A stretch of 64,000 bases of DNA from Aquanectria penicillioides (Eukaryota; Ascomycota; Sordariomycetes; Hypocreales; Nectriaceae), in NCBI GenBank assembly GCA_003415625.1, contig PYIU01000005.1:3787001-3851000 (forward strand). The letters are read 5' to 3'. Positions 24,109 to 35,785 of the stretch are shown here, piece after piece. How positions within the stretch are numbered: the stretch's first letter is position 1; every line of letters starts with the position of its first letter. The translations under genes were made by a program, and so were the position numbers. The notes under the pieces were generated by a model, which was given only the letters and a program-made list of their open reading frames with translations, searched no databases and was not told where the DNA came from.

Positions 24109-25588
24109 ATGAATGATCCCTCCGGCATGCATAATGAGCTTCCCACAGACATCTTGCGGTTAATATTTGATAATTTAGTGGGCGATTCGACCACTCTCGC
24201 CCGGGCCGCGCTCGTTTCTGACTTATGGCGCAGCATCTCCGTGCCCTCGTTGCTCAAGGATGTCGACCTCAGCAGTCACAACAACGGTCGGGTTCCTGAA
24301 TACGAGGATCCTTCTTTTCCTCTTATGTTTTGAGTCGTTATGAGTGATAGTTTCGATGAATACCGCCCTCGCAATCTGGTCACACGCCAACGAGCCTCCC
24401 TTGGCCTCATGACGGAGCGCCCGGAGCTCGCCCTGCACGTTAGATCCTTGACATGGACTCTAGTTTGGATAGAATTTGACAAAGAGGGTTTGGAAGATAT
24501 AGACTTGCGGACTTGGGACGTGTTTGAGAGTTTGCGGAACGTGTCTCGACTGGACCATGCGTCACTGCACCAGATTAGTGACTAGCCGTACATCCGCCAA
24601 AACCCCACCAAACTCTTTCCTGCTGTTACTCACCTACGACTTGTCGGTTGGATGCAGCGTGGACTGGTAAGAGCCATAGTGACCTCGCTCGATGCGAGTA
24701 AGATTTGCAGTCTTCAGCTTGATCACTTTGCAAGAAGAAGGCGCTCTGCCTAGTGGCGACCCAATGCCGCCCGACTTGGCCTATGAGCTCCTCGACAACT
24801 CTAGAGATTCATATGCTGATAATGAAATGGACGAAACACTGTGGGTACGCCAAGAGCGAGGAAACGCAGGAATATTCCCCGGGCCCATGTGGTTTCCGTT
24901 GCGCCTCTTGCGTCAAGGCTCCTTGAATTCGATAGCCCATCTTTAGATTAGACTCGGCCCATTTGGCAATGGCGTTGACCAGCGGAATGTAATATATACG
25001 TTTGAAGAGACGGTTGGATTTATTCGGAGGTAAGCATACAGCCAATAGCCAAAACCTCCTTTACCCATCTGTGACACGAGCAAGGGCACCGGAGAAGAAG
25101 CTGAACATGATATTGGCTAACCAGTATATCTGCAGCGCGAAGACCACATTGAAGACTATTTCTATCGCACTAGGAGAAAATCCTGTGCTCCACTGCAAAG
25201 AAGAAGACCTGAAGGACACGTGCGGGACATCGCGGATACGGATTCGGTCCATCTATCGCCCTATGTGCTTTAACCTGGCCTCAGCATTCCTCCACCGCCT
25301 GCTTCCGACACTAACCGAGGAGCGATTCCCGCATCTCTTACGGGTTGACTTGGGGGGTTCCGTATCCTAGAGAACGGCACTTCGTCGCTCCCTGGTCGTC
25401 CAGATCCAGATCTGACGTGGCAATATATCCGCGATTGTCCCTTTATTATCGACCAAGGATTCACGAAAGTCGCCAACGACGATTACTGCCAGCCATTCTG
25501 TGGTTATGACTACTATCTCCCGAAGATGAACCAAGACAAGCTCGACAAATTGAAAGAGACTCTGAAAGAAGTTGAGGTGTACGTTTGA
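24109..25588 (+). pseudogene. Degraded F-box protein gene
   Basis: It starts with an F-box (MNDPSGMHNELPTDILRLIFDNLVG), as in fungal F-box proteins that bring substrates to SCF ligases. The same frame is broken by TGA at 24331-24333 and TAG at 24583-24585. It shifts near 24735-24760 into a frame reading GDPMPPDLAYELLDNS, is stopped again by TAG at 24944-24946, shifts near 25020 (LLYPSVTRARAPEKK...) and again near 25370, ending with NQDKLDKLKETLKEVEVYV and TGA at 25586-25588. All fragments are collinear and protein-like, so this was one gene of roughly 480 codons. All three in-frame stops are explained by C-to-T changes (CGA or CAG to TGA or TAG). It lies between the two repeat blocks at 21.7-23.6 and 26.5-27.0 kb. 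Confidence 0.7.
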
Positions 25589-26480
25589 ATTCAGTAGGCT
25601 CTAGTCTTTCAAATGGTTACTTTTGCCCTTCAACCCAGCTTGGCTCAGTTGCTTACTCGAACGAAGAAGTCACTACAGATAAGGGTGGTTTGAATACAAT
25701 AATCGAACTCTATTTATCTAGGTGCAGTTGAACACTAGCCTGCCTCAATGAACACCCTCGAAAAGCCACTTGCTTTGCCTCAGTGATGTTATTAAACAGC
25801 ACCCTGTTGGCTTGGGCATAAGGACAGGATGCATAATTACCTATCAAAACCTGCTAAGAAATCTTCACTGGCCTCTTCACTCTGGGCGGCCAGACATCGC
25901 CACATCCTTTCCTATCGTTGAGAAGGGCATATGCAGCAAGTCAGGAGCTATTTCTCAGGTACTAAATGTCAACAACCACTCGCACCGTACGCAGATGGCG
26001 GCAGAAAGGGAGAGGGCATGACTCACTAGTTATCCGGCTGCTTTAAGAAGTCTTTTGGCTGCTACTTGGCCGCTACTGTGGCGGCGTTGAAGTAGCTAAT
26101 TTTGTCCTGAAGAGAGTCCACGTCACGGATGCATTTCACGTGGATATACTCGTGCATCAGGACGCGCTCAGCATAGTCTGCATCGTGTAAGTTGTGGCGA
26201 GATTCGCTATGCGAGGGTCTATTATAACCCGCAGAGGGTCGCAAAGAACACCAGGATTTGGCCATATTTGTGGAACCAGGACATCAAGTCAAGTCGACGC
26301 TGTCTGATACCAAAGAGAAAAAAACAGTCCGTCCTCAGGGGTAATATATTTATAATGACCATGGTGCTTCCTTTTTATTACTTTCTTCCACAATGAATCC
26401 GTTGTTGAAGGCATACATATTTGTAGTCGATGAAACAGAAGAGGTACAGTAAGCGAGCTTGGCCGATATGTAGGTTTGCT
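25589..26480. other. Intergenic region, nothing recognised
   Basis: About 0.9 kb between the dead F-box gene and the second repeat block. Only short open frames without domain content; no RNA gene or element end seen. Confidence 0.4.
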
Positions 26481-26489
26481 TGCATTTCA

Positions 26490-27000
26490 CACTTATATAA
26501 TGCCTGGCTACCGACAAGAACTCCTTCTTGTTTGAGTTTTTCTGGCTGGCTATATCTTATAATCCACCAAGCTCATAAACTTTTCATTTATGGCTTATAG
26601 AGCCAGGTAGTAGTAGCTAGGCCGACTCATTAGCAGAAGCTAAATTTGCAGTGCAGTATGATCACAGGGATGAATGATTGTCGTAAATGCAAATTATTTA
26701 GCATATCTATCTATCTACATAGTCTGACCAATCAAGTATTCACACAGCCATTCTAATGTCGGACAAGCTGGGAGGAGAGGGACAGACGGGATGTTTTCTC
26801 CTCAGAAGCTAAGATTGCAGCTTTTTCGATGTTGGCCAACGATCTTGATATCCTCTCTGGCCCTTTTCAACTGGAGAAGCTGAATGTGCAGTGAAGGGGT
26901 TCAGGCAAACAAGTCAATAATAATATTTTATATCTAAAGACTCACCTTAAATGCAAATCTTATCCTATAAGAAATGTTACTTTCTGATCTTCGTCCGGGC
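26490..27000. repeat. Second copy of the EAKIAVK-type repeat block
   Basis: Collinear with about 22.73-23.65 kb. The order matches: the anchor CGACAAGAACTCCTTCTTG (26518) against CTGACGAGAACTCCTCCTTG (22741); a core at 26637; a GCTGGGAGGAGAGG block near 26768 against GCTGAGAGGAGAGG near 23382; cores at 26812 and 26878; and a TTAAATGCA block near 26947 against 23600. It is shorter than the first block (about 500 against 900 bp), with internal gaps. Probably an old segmental or element duplication. Confidence 0.55.
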
Positions 27001-27081
27001 CAGTGTTCTCAGTCCAGTTGTCCTGGTCTATGTGAAAGCCATTTTGTTCTACTAGAAGAGCGTGATCAAATTTGATCAACG

Positions 27082-27127
27082 GAAAAAAACAAAGAAAAAG
27101 AAAAAGAAAAAAAAAGAAAAAAAAAAA
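27082..27127. repeat. A-rich simple repeat
   Basis: A 46 bp stretch of AAAG/AAAAAG units. It lies just past the second repeat block and could be the A-tail of a retroposed element, but no insertion boundaries were identified. Confidence 0.7.
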
Positions 27128-29485
27128 GCGTTGGGCTTGGAAGAGTCAGTCGAAAGCTAGGGAGAGAAGCAAATGGTAATGTCTGTCTTCAAACGGACGA
27201 TGCTCAGATTTCCGGGTGTGGTACCACCAGCCGGGACAACTAATCTACGTGCCTAGGTACCTGGGTTATAGTGTGCCTGTCAGCAGACGAAGCGGCAGAA
27301 TCGGTACTTGTACCACTTGTACCCCTTTCCCCCAACAAGGGAAATGGAAAGGGACTTTCGGTTCCATAAGTGGCTGTGAAGAAAGATGTCGTGATATCCA
27401 GGTTCCAGTTGCTCATCGCAGCCTAAAAAGCAAACGTTGGCCGTGAAATTCCCCGAGCATATCCATGTACCCGCCCATATTGCGTACAGTAGTGGGGTAC
27501 TCCGTGCGAGGCGGACGACGCCCTTGTCTTGTGCCCCCCGGCTTCTGTCGAAATGGGCCCTGACGGAACGGCAACGGGCCGGGAGACAGGGGGGAAACAG
27601 AGGAGACTGCAAAAGATATGGGGGCTTTCCCGGGCTTTGGTGGATGCGGTGAAAGGGCATGCGAAAACCAGGGCACTTTTCTAGGGGATGGCCCAGGGGG
27701 CGGGGGCATCTTAAACGTCGGTGAGCCAGGGGTGTAGATCAATTGGCCACTTAACTGAGTCCCAGTGAGTGCCAGTGGCCACGCACGCCAGGCCGGGGAT
27801 TGCGAGGAATCCATGGTGTCTACTCTGTATGGACTAGGATTCACATGAGAAGCGAGATGTTTTTTTCTTTTTTTTTTAAAGATGATATCTGTTTTTTCCT
27901 CTCATTCATTTTTTCCTCGATTTCGTTTCTTCTTCCCTTTTGATAGATTCATATCCTCGTCTCCCATCTTCGTACAGTCGCCGTTTGTCAATCGGCGTTT
28001 GAGCCTCTGGGTTTCTTATACCTTATCACATCTCGCTTTTTTCTGTTTGGCTGACGGCACTCGGAGGTCACAGCGCGAGGAACTCGGGGACGGGACGGGA
28101 ACAAGGCGCCTCACAGACAGAAAGAGAGCACGCGCACACATGTCCACAGCCGTGGCTCATTCGCCTCGTTTGTTCTTTTCCCTCAATATTTTCTGGGAGT
28201 CCTTTTGCTTGACTTTTTTTTCATTGTTTTCTTGGTCTTTTGCGTTTGCCTACCGACCCTGGATCGTTGATTGACTCCTCTTTATTTCTCCTCCACTTCA
28301 CCCACCTCCCCCCCCACTCTCGATGTTTATCGACGACGACAGCGATGGGCGGGCCATGGGAGGATGCCGTGGGTGCGCCAAGATCCTGGAGACGGAGAAG
28401 AGCCAGCAGGATGGCGTCAAGTCAATAAGTGAGTACTATCTTCATTTGACATTCTAATCCCCCTGGTCCCTTCTTTTATCCCATGTGCCATGAAGTAGTG
28501 CTTCCTTGGACAAGCTTTTGATCCCAAGATAATGTCCTGGCTCTCACTTCGCTTTGTCCTCTCTCCCCTTGCCGTGGCGTTTCTGACCCGTGTCTCTTTC
28601 TCCCCGTGACTCGCTTGTCTCAATTGGCGCTCTGTTTTTTTTTGGTCAAGTGCCCATGCGGAGGAATGCCAATTGTTCAGCGGGACGCCGGGTGAGACCA
28701 GACTCACTGAAAACGTCGATATGCTTTGATTCTGCTCTCCCAGACTCGTGTCTGTAAGACATAGCGTTCGCTTTTGTCCATCCCAAGATGGAAATGCCCC
28801 CTCCATCCTTACCCCAACGCAACCCAACCAATGCAAATGAGGCTAGTGTCCTTTGAGTCGTAAACATGTGGCTGGTGATTGGGCAAGGCTGGGACCAACT
28901 GGGGCCCAAGTGTGGCACTGACTATCGCGATCCTCACACAGCTTCCCCCCTCACCCACAAGGCTGAGGGTCCCAAGTGTGGCGCAAACTGCACCAAGACC
29001 GGATCTTTTGTCTTTGGCTCTAAACCTCCCTTGCCTCTTCCTCCCGAATTCATTTTTTGCCTGGTTCGTTTTACAATTGCGACGTCTCTTGCTAGAGTGG
29101 TAAAATTCGGGTTCCGGTTTGGGCCATTTTTGCCATTAGTGCTTGATCCCTGAACTTGTCCACCGCCAAAAGGCCAGCGCCTCTTGATATCGCGTCATCG
29201 GGCTAGCTGTCCCACCCCGGCCTCGGCGCACCCTTCGCTTGACTCTTCCTCAACACCACATCATAACCACTGCTTCCACCTCTCTTCGCCCTCTGCCCCC
29301 GTGGTAGAAAATTGTATGTTCTGTTTTGACCCGGATTTCTTTGGTCTTCGCGCCGGTTTGAGCATTGTCGCACCGGCGTTTCGCCCACTTTGAGTTCCTC
29401 TGCAGTTTGCTGTTCGCTCTTAATGCTTTGCTCCTCCAACATCGCCACCTAGCTAACTGAACCGCCTCTTCTAGCTCCCGTGAAG
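27128..29485. promoter_or_regulatory. Upstream region and possible 5' UTR intron of the DUG2-like gene
   Basis: 2.4 kb without a firm gene. Pyrimidine-rich tracts (27860-28020, 28290-28320) mark a promoter and leader. A gtgagt donor at 28429 and a strong branch-acceptor set (gctaactgaaccgcctcttctag) ending at 29474 suggest a leader intron of 1046 bp just before the ATG at 29486. A short ATG frame at 28323-28428 would read in frame into the gene if that intron is used, so it is either an N-terminal extension or a chance upstream frame. Confidence 0.4.
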
Positions 29486-32279
29486 ATGCTTTCGCGAGCC
29501 TCTTCTCCGACCCTGTCGCGCGGCCCTTCATCTCCGGTGCTGACCGCCCTCGAGATCGCCGACGAGTCCGCTATGACCCCCGACCTCGTCCATAGCCTCA
29601 ACCACGCCAGCACCGTTCTCGCCCTCGCCGTGAGCCCGCAGCACGAGACCATCTACGCTGGCACGCAGGACGGAGAGATTGTTGCATGGTCCCTCGACAC
29701 CTTCCACCAGGTCAACCGCATCCAAGCCCACAAGCGAAGCGTCCTCTCCCTCTCCTTCTCCCCCGACTACTCCCTCCTCTTCTCCAGCGCCGGCGACCCC
29801 ATCATCAACGTCTGGGACCCCAACACCTTGACCCGCCTGTACGAAATCTACGGCACCTACGACGTCGGCGATATCTTCTGCACCGCTTACAGCCCGCAGT
29901 TCGAGACGCTCTACATTGGCGCCCAAAATGCCACCATCCAGTGGGTTGGCCTGAAGGATGCGTCTGCCCGCGTCCCGCCCGACTCGCAGCAGCACCCCGA
30001 CCGCCGAAACCACCGATTCTTCGACTCCAAGGCTGTGGGCGGCGGCGCTAGCACTCCGAGACGCAACGAGGACCGGTGGAGCCTCATCCCCAAGGCGCAG
30101 ACCGTGCTCGAGATGCATCCCGGCTCCGTGTATAACTTTGCCCACTACGGCTACATCTACTGCATGCTCGTGGCCAAGGGCCCGACTGTCGAGGGCGACG
30201 CGGACGACGACGTTTTGATATCGGGAGGCGGCGATGGAACCATCAAGGTCTGGAGTCTGGCCGCCCAGGACGAGGAAGACGAAGACGCTGGCAGCATCGA
30301 GGAGATTATGACTTTGGGGTCTGATGATGCTGAATCAGTATTGTCGCTGGCCCTCGATGGCTCATTCTTGTACTCTGGCAAGCTCGATGGCATTGTCGAG
30401 CTTTGGGACCTCGATACATCGCAGAGGCTGCGGGTCATCAAGGCACACGATTGCGACATCATGTCGATCCAGATGGGCTGGGGCTATCTGTGGACTGCTG
30501 CGAGCAACGGTTGGGCTAGTGTAAGTGTCTTTCCAAGTTGCGGCGATGGGCATTTATCTAACTCGACAACAGAAATACAGCACTGCGCACTACGGCAAGT
30601 ACAAGCACGCTCAGTCGGGTAACGTCACGCAAAAGTACCAGTGCCTGTCCCGCTGGCAGGCTCACCAGGGCAAGATCCTGGCCTCCGCCGCCGCCACTTA
30701 CAAGAACAAGCAGTTCTACATTACCGGGTCCAACGATGACAACATCTCCATCTGGACCATCAAGGGAGACGCCTGCGCAAAGAAGGATGCGGCCCAAGAC
30801 TCGGAAAACCTCCTCCTCTCCACGCTGAGAGACTTTGTTTCGTACAAGACGATCTCGTCCCGGCCAGAGTTCTCCGAAGACTGCCGCAAGGGTGCGACAT
30901 ACCTGGGATCCCTGTTCAAACGTCTCGGCGGCCACGTGGAGATGCTTAGCACCGAGAAGCCGCACAACCCCGTGGTGTACGCCAAGTTCTCAGCCAAGAA
31001 GGAGGCCGCCGAAACGAGGAAGCGCATTCTGTTCTACGGACACTACGATGTTGTCGCCGCCGATGGCAAGAAGGGCAACTGGTCATCCGACCCTTTCACC
31101 ATGCTCGGAACTAATGGTTACCTGTATGGCCGAGGAGTCAGTGACAACAAAGGTCCCATCATCGCAGCATTGTATGCGGTCACGGACTTGATGGAGGCGC
31201 AGAAATTGGAGAATGACATCATCTTCCTAATCGAGGGCGAAGAGGAGTTTGGGTCGCTGGGCTTCGAAGAGGCAGTGAAGAAGAACAAGGAGCTGATTGG
31301 CGACGTGGACTACATCCTGCTGGCCAACAGTTACTGGTTGGATGACGAGGTCCCGTGTCTGACATATGGCCTGCGAGGTGTTCTGCACACAACCATCTGT
31401 GTAGATTCGCCGCGACCGGATATACACTCTGGCGTGGATGGCTCGTACATGCTGAACGAGCCACTATCAGATCTTACGCAGATTCTGTCCAAGCTCAAGG
31501 GACCGGGCAACCGGGTTCAGATCCCTGGGTTCTACGACGGAATCCTTGGTGTGACGCCGGAGGAAGAGGCGCGGTACGACGACATTGCCTCTATTTTGAT
31601 CCGTAATAAACCCGAAGCAGGTCCCGAGGACCGCTTGAAGCAGTCGTTGATGGCCCGCTGGCGAGAGCCCAACCTGACGATGCATCGATACAAGGTGTCT
31701 GGCCCAGATGGTAGCTTGGTCAGCAGCCATGCCAGTTCGCACATCAGCTTACGTCTGGTTCCGGGCCAAGAAGTGGATACCGTGATCGAGTCACTGACCA
31801 CGTTCCTCGAAAAGGAATTCGGCGTGCTCGAGTCTCAAAACAGATTGACCATTGCAGTAGACAACAAGGCTGAGCCGTGGCTAGGTGATCCGACCAATGC
31901 CATCTTCCGAACACTTGAAGAGGCTATCCTGGAAGCGTGGGAGGAGCGATTTGAGCCTTCAGGTTCCACCACAGAAGAATCATCCGATGATGATGATGAT
32001 GATGGCTCGGAGAAGAGCGGGGACTCCCCAGCCAAGGAGAAGGTCAAGGAAAAGGCCAAGGAGAAGACCGAATCGAGCAAGCCCCGCAAGCCGTTATTTA
32101 TTCGCGAGGGTGGTTCCATCCCTGCGATTCGATTCTTGGAGAAGGAGTTTGGAGCACCGGCAGCACACCTGCCATGCGGACAGTCGAGCGATTCAGCGCA
32201 TCTGGACAACGAGCGACTGTGCCTGATGAATTTATTAAAGGCGAGGGAGATTTTCTCCAATGTGTTTGCCCGACTTTGA
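29486..32279 (+). CDS. DUG2: Dug2-like WD40/M20 peptidase of glutathione degradation
   Basis: Non-catalytic or scaffold partner of the cytosolic Dug1-Dug2-Dug3 complex that degrades glutathione and gamma-glutamyl peptides in yeast. Exons 29486-30520 and 30573-32279, with a 52 bp intron (donor gtaagt, branch atctaac, acceptor acag), give 913 residues. Residues 30-400 form a WD40 propeller (for example SGGGDGTIKVWSLA, SGKLDGIVELWDLD). About 425-900 is an M20A metallopeptidase fold with the expected FYGHYDVVAADG, GRGVSDNKGP, EGEEEFGS and DIHSGVDG motifs, so the metal-ligand motifs appear kept. A low-complexity Asp/Glu/Lys insert (SSDDDDDDGSEKSG...) lies near residue 810. The domain order and size match Dug2. 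The ATG at 29486 fits the start seen in related proteins (from memory); an upstream in-frame exon is possible. Confidence 0.9.
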
Positions 32280-34786
32280 TTTTGATTCGATTAGTGTGGA
32301 TGAACCCGGCTGGGGTCAGCTTGACTGGCTGGGGGTCCAAGTTGACGGGAGTGAAAGTATAGTGGCGTCTGGGGAGAGCGGGGGTTGATATTGCGCGATA
32401 CAAGAAGCCTAGAAGCTCAAAGGATAGATACCCGGGTTCAGACTTGGCTGTACTGTAACACATACAAACGCATTGCTGTCTTTGGAACCAGTTCTTTTCG
32501 GTTGACTTGTCTTGGTGTGATTGAACAGTGAGCGAGTTCTGAGACATGAGATTGTTCCAGGCTCTGTTGCCGCTGGGCGGTTGGATCTGAACTAGTGTTT
32601 GGCGAGTATTATGCTTGATCAAAATCCGCCTTGGTGGGAGGATGCCGTCAGAGATCAACGCGGGTTGTGAAACTTCCGAGATGTCGGGTTGGGGCTATCT
32701 AAACTTGGGAGAGCATAGCGCACGAAATGGCTGCAATGGGGGTGGCACAAAGTTGAAAATATCATGATGATGATGGTTATGAGGATGATGCAAGATGAGA
32801 TGCCTCACGCTGTGCTACCTAGACCGCAGCCAGTGGGTGCACGCCGTCGATGTAAAGACGCATGCATCTCACTGGGACAGTGGGACGGTGGGACGGGAGC
32901 GCTGGTTATTAGCCAACGCAGAGCTAAGAAAAGCACTCAGAAGCAGGCCACAGGCACGTTGGGGCTCGCTTGGTCCCCAGCAGCGTACTATGTAGTGCCC
33001 TGGCGCCTGGTAGGGCTACTGCAACCAAGCCCGGGCCCTGGAGTCGATCGGGCCCAGCAGGCTCTAAAATTAGTGCTCCATCAGGCGCTGCGCCGCCTAC
33101 CGGGGCTGAGTGGCTCCAAGCCAGCTGTTGGCGCAAGGGGGCAGACCCCACCGTCCAATGAGGAGCTTGGGGCACTTGGCTGGTTGGCAATCAATCCCCC
33201 ATCGTCTGTCTGATCGATTCCGGCGGGCTGGCAAGTTGTGCAAGAAGAGCTGGAGATGGCATGGCATAGGGGTCGCCAAGGACGGGAGTAAAGCTGTGGA
33301 ATTGCAGCGCCTGTCGTATTCTTGGTTGATTTGCAGTTGCAGGGAGCGGAAGGGGTACCATGTCGTTTGGGCTGGTCGACTCTGCTGAAGTGTAAGGAAA
33401 CACGACACGGCTGGGACGTTGGACATGGCACAGGAGCTAGAGATTGAGACCAACCCAGCAAACAGGCTGCTGCTGGTGGCTGCGCCAAAAAGTCCAAGAG
33501 TGGGTTAGGGTGGGTAAGGCGTAGGTATTGGCCTATCAAGTAAGGCTGGTCAATGAGGAAGCCAAGGCAGTCAGTCTGGTTCAGCGAGCGCAGGGCATGT
33601 CCACTATGGGCAGGGTACTGTGCCTGTACTGTACCGTACTGTACAGTTCACCATACAGTTTGTGTCCCAGCACAATGCGGTGCCGCTCCTTCCAGGAATC
33701 GGGCCTCGGGGACCCAGCGTGTTCCTCCCACAGGCGCAGCCGCCCCTTCCTTCAAGGTCGAGGATCCTAGGGCGCAACGCAATGCCTGGCAATGCCTGGT
33801 CTTGCACGAGAGCCGGGTGGCTTCGTAGTTGCTCCGTGGCGATGGATGCTGACGGAAACAAGAACGGGGGCAAGATAGGATGGAAGGAGATGGGTGGGCC
33901 AAGTCAAGAAGACCAAGCCTGGTTGGCCAAGGAAGGAAGGAAGGAGTCAGGGCTGCATGTACGCACTGTACCTCATACAGACCCAGTGTGGAAGGCAGAG
34001 TGCGGGAAGCTGCTGGAAGTGGTGGGAAAGTGGGTGACGAGCGGGTGGTGGTGCTGAGTGGTTGGGAGTGGTTGTGAGTGGTTGTGAGTGGTTGTGAACG
34101 GTGGTGCCCCGGACTCTCTCTGAAATTAACGTGTAATAAGATGGCTTGCTGGCAATGGACATGGTGGTCCCCCACGAATTTTCGCTCTTCACCCATCGCC
34201 TTCATTTCTCGTTTCCCTGTTTCCTTCGTCCCCTTTCACTCAATACTCTCCGTACCACATTGCGATCTTTTTGTTTCTTGCTCCTCCTCCTTCCTTCCCC
34301 TTTGACTCGAGAGTCTTGCTCCTCGTTGGAATCCATCAGTCGCTAAAACGCCACAACTGGTTTGGCACTTGTGTGGGTGTGTCAGTGTCTGCCTCGACTT
34401 GCCAACAACCGCCCCAGGAGCTGCTCCCATCCTATTTTCGGAATCGAGGCTGGGGTGGCTGACTACCGGCTGAACAAACCATTCTTTTCCGCCCTCTTCA
34501 CCCACTCGCTCGCTCCTCGCGTTTCTGTTCTTCTCCTTAGTTTTCTCCTCGCGCCTTTGGATCTCATTCGCTTCATCCACAGCATAATTTAATTCACCGT
34601 CATCAACACCGCCATTGACATTGGGTATTGGTATAGCGGCCCGACATCACCCTGACCCTCGCTTCTCCTCGACATCTTGGATGCCTCTCGCCCGAGCGCG
34701 CATTGACTTCGCGCATTGAATTGAAACCTCCCTCCCACGATCGTGTCCGAAGAGCTTGAGCGGCCACAGCTCACCTTCGATCCGCT
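32280..34786. promoter_or_regulatory. Intergenic region and promoter of the cell-surface protein gene
   Basis: 2.5 kb with no convincing gene. The left part is the 3' UTR of the DUG2-like gene. Around 33616-33656 there are overlapping TGTAC/GTACTG repeats. Four 10-bp GAGTGGTTGT-type units lie at 34056-34095. The last 500 bp are strongly CT-rich, typical of a fungal promoter and 5' leader for the gene at 34787. Confidence 0.45.
34056..34095. repeat. Tandem 10-bp repeat
   Basis: About four units of GAGTGGTTGT/G in direct orientation, 0.7 kb before the gene at 34787. No known binding site recognised. Confidence 0.75.
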
Positions 34787-35785
34787 ATGGCGCCCCGATC
34801 GCTTTGGTCGATAATCTCCCTACTTCTCCTCATCCAGCCCGTCATCTCTGAAACAGTAAAAAACGACTTTTCATTCTATCCCGAGGGCTCTCGGGCCTGT
34901 CTAAACCAGTCTGCCAACGCCGCTGGCTGCACGGAGGGCACATCGGCTGCGCTCAACACCTGCCTCTGCGGCAACAACAACGACTTCGTCATCAACACTG
35001 CCAAGTGTGTGGGCAAGAATGACTACGCCGACCTGGACTATGTCTACTCCAACATGACGACAGCCTGTAATAATTCCAACACCCCACTCAGCATTACCAA
35101 GGCCAAGTTCAAGGCGGCGGCCGACCAGGGCAGGTCAGGGTCCAGTAGCTCTAGCTCAACCGGCGCATCCAAGACCGCAACGAAGACGACTTCCCAGACA
35201 GCAGAAGTTACTACCACTTCTGGTGGCAAGACGGTAACAGTGGTACCGACAGACGACAGCAACAATAACAACAGTAACAACAATAATAACAATAACGACG
35301 ATAATAAAAGCGGACTCTCTACTGGCGTAACAATAGGCATAGGAGTTGGAGCTGCGGTTGCTGGTGCCGGTATTCTAGGCGCAATTATCTTCCTCGTCCT
35401 CCGTCGCCGTCGCAGAAAGGGCGAGGAGTCGCATCCTATGCTCCCCCATCGCCAGAATAGCCCGACGACTTTCCCACCCACCGATCCCTCTCACGGCATG
35501 GGCTACACCGACCCCAAGGCGACATGGCAAGGAGGTGTGACGCCTAGCCCTGACCCCAGCAAGAGCTGGCACTCTCACACTCCCGGAACCCCGCAATATC
35601 CTGCCTATACACCTCCTCCGCCGGCAGTGTCAGAACTTCCTCTGAATGCTCCTCCGCAAGCTCAAGTTTTTGAAATGGATGGTGGTATTGTATCACATGG
35701 CGGTCATGGCGGTCATGGCGGTTACGGAGGGGCCGTGGAGATGCCAGGATCGGGTATACAGCAGAATCCTGGATACCACCGGTAA
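34787..35785 (+). CDS. Single-pass cell-surface protein with Cys-rich ectodomain
   Basis: Single-exon, 332 residues. Residues 1-21 are a signal peptide (MAPRSLWSIISLLLLIQPVIS). The small ectodomain has six cysteines (38, 48, 59, 61, 74, 94), close to fungal Cys-rich surface domains but not a clear CFEM match. A Ser/Thr-rich stretch (115-155) and an Asn-rich run (158-173) follow, probably glycosylated. One transmembrane helix at about 181-205 is followed by RRRRRK, so the C-terminus should be cytosolic; that tail is Pro/Tyr-rich and ends with HGGHGGHGGYGG. This is the architecture of fungal wall-stress sensors (Wsc/Mid2 type) by layout, not by homology I can show. No genes nearby suggest a pathway. 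Confidence 0.82.
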   Translation: MAPRSLWSIISLLLLIQPVISETVKNDFSFYPEGSRACLNQSANAAGCTEGTSAALNTCLCGNNNDFVINTAKCVGKNDYADLDYVYSNMTTACNNSNTPLSITKAKFKAAADQGRSGSSSSSSTGASKTATKTTSQTAEVTTTSGGKTVTVVPTDDSNNNNSNNNNNNNDDNKSGLSTGVTIGIGVGAAVAGAGILGAIIFLVLRRRRRKGEESHPMLPHRQNSPTTFPPTDPSHGMGYTDPKATWQGGVTPSPDPSKSWHSHTPGTPQYPAYTPPPPAVSELPLNAPPQAQVFEMDGGIVSHGGHGGHGGYGGAVEMPGSGIQQNPGYHR

